NCBI GenBank assembly: GCA_023443925.1
Contig: JAEZSL010000188.1
Coordinates: 1 to 34,406 of the forward strand
Source: Bacillota bacterium
Lineage (GTDB): Bacteria > Bacillota_A > Clostridia > Lachnospirales > Lachnospiraceae
DNA length: 34,406 nucleotides
Direction of reading: 5' to 3'
The notes under the pieces are model-generated. The model was not told the DNA's origin. It searched no databases and saw only the letters and a program-made list of their open reading frames with translations. The translations under genes were made by a program, and so were the position numbers. Below are positions 34,213 to 34,406 of this stretch, piece by piece (the stretch's first letter is position 1; each line of letters begins with the position of its first letter).

Positions 34213-34329
34213 CTTAATTTAGAAACAGCAGCCGGAAAATGGGAAGGTATTTGGATAGGTATGTACAAAATAACCCGGAAATCCGCATCTTTCCACATAA
34301 TCTGACTGATTAATCAAACAAATAAAGGG

Positions 34330-34358
34330 TTGACAACACTGGGTTTTTCTTATATAAT
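34330..34358 (+). promoter_or_regulatory. Perfect consensus sigma-A promoter
   Basis: TTGACA (34330-34335), a 17-nt spacer and TATAAT (34353-34358) match the consensus at all twelve positions. Transcription should begin near 34365, just before a terminator hairpin. Confidence 0.85.
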
Positions 34359-34372
34359 CCTATTAAGATAAA

Positions 34373-34406
34373 GATGTCTGAACTTCAAAGCTCAGACACC
34401 TTTTTT
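34373..34406 (+). terminator. Intrinsic terminator directly after a promoter
   Basis: TGTCTGA (34375-34381) pairs with TCAGACA (34392-34398), followed by CC and at least six T residues to the window edge. It may end the MerR transcript or act as a leader terminator for RNA started near 34365. Confidence 0.75.

Overview
The window looks like chromosome from a Clostridia species of the Lachnospiraceae type. The evidence is moderate GC with AT-rich spacers, strong AGGAGG-type ribosome sites, frequent TTG/GTG starts, and pairs of LytS-like kinases with YesN-like regulators next to plant-sugar genes. The genus cannot be fixed from the sequence alone. No tRNA, rRNA, insertion sequence, prophage or CRISPR array was seen.

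Layout. (1) 1-3.9 kb: the end of a sugar ABC transporter ATPase, its permease, an SDR dehydrogenase and an AraB-type ribulokinase. This reads as an uptake, oxidation and phosphorylation route for a pentitol or pentose. (2) 4.1-12.4 kb: a sensory operon of a sugar-binding lipoprotein, two LytS-like histidine kinases, a YesN/AraC response regulator and a chemoreceptor. The first kinase has lost most of its ATP-binding motifs, so the pair looks like a pseudokinase plus an active kinase. (3) 12.7-15.5 kb: a CgeB-like glycosyltransferase, then an alkylation-repair operon (AlkA-like glycosylase, frameshifted AdaA, Ogt/AdaB) closed by a strong terminator. (4) 15.7-18.3 kb: a TetR regulator and a CrtI-like FAD oxidoreductase, each followed by short tandem repeats. 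(5) 18.4-22.8 kb: a YdeI/DUF1905 protein, an SDR, a membrane polyferredoxin divergent from a membrane-anchored LuxR regulator, and an AraC regulator. (6) 22.9-24.5 kb: an intracellular GH51 arabinofuranosidase. (7) 24.7-27.7 kb: a GT4-like glycosyltransferase divergent from an unusual surface-type protein made of a choice-of-anchor-A domain, 98 Ser/Thr/Ala residues and a Cys/Tyr-rich zinc-ribbon-like tail. A sigma-K-like promoter lies upstream of it. (8) 27.8-31.3 kb: a WYL regulator, two metallo-beta-lactamase-fold hydrolases and a TauE/SafE transporter. (9) 31.4-34.4 kb: an 883-residue MerR protein fused to a BtrH/C39-peptidase-like domain, then a large hairpin, a consensus promoter and an immediate terminator at the window edge.

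How the parts may work together: regions 1, 2 and 6 fit a pentose and arabinan lifestyle, in which released or imported arabinose-type sugars are sensed by the binding protein and kinases, pursued by chemotaxis and catabolised. The most novel candidates are the anchor-A/STT/zinc-ribbon protein with its neighbouring glycosyltransferase and possible sporulation promoter, the pseudokinase-kinase sensor pair, the MerR-BtrH fusion with an internal start, and a multi-stem structured element between convergent genes near 20.1 kb.
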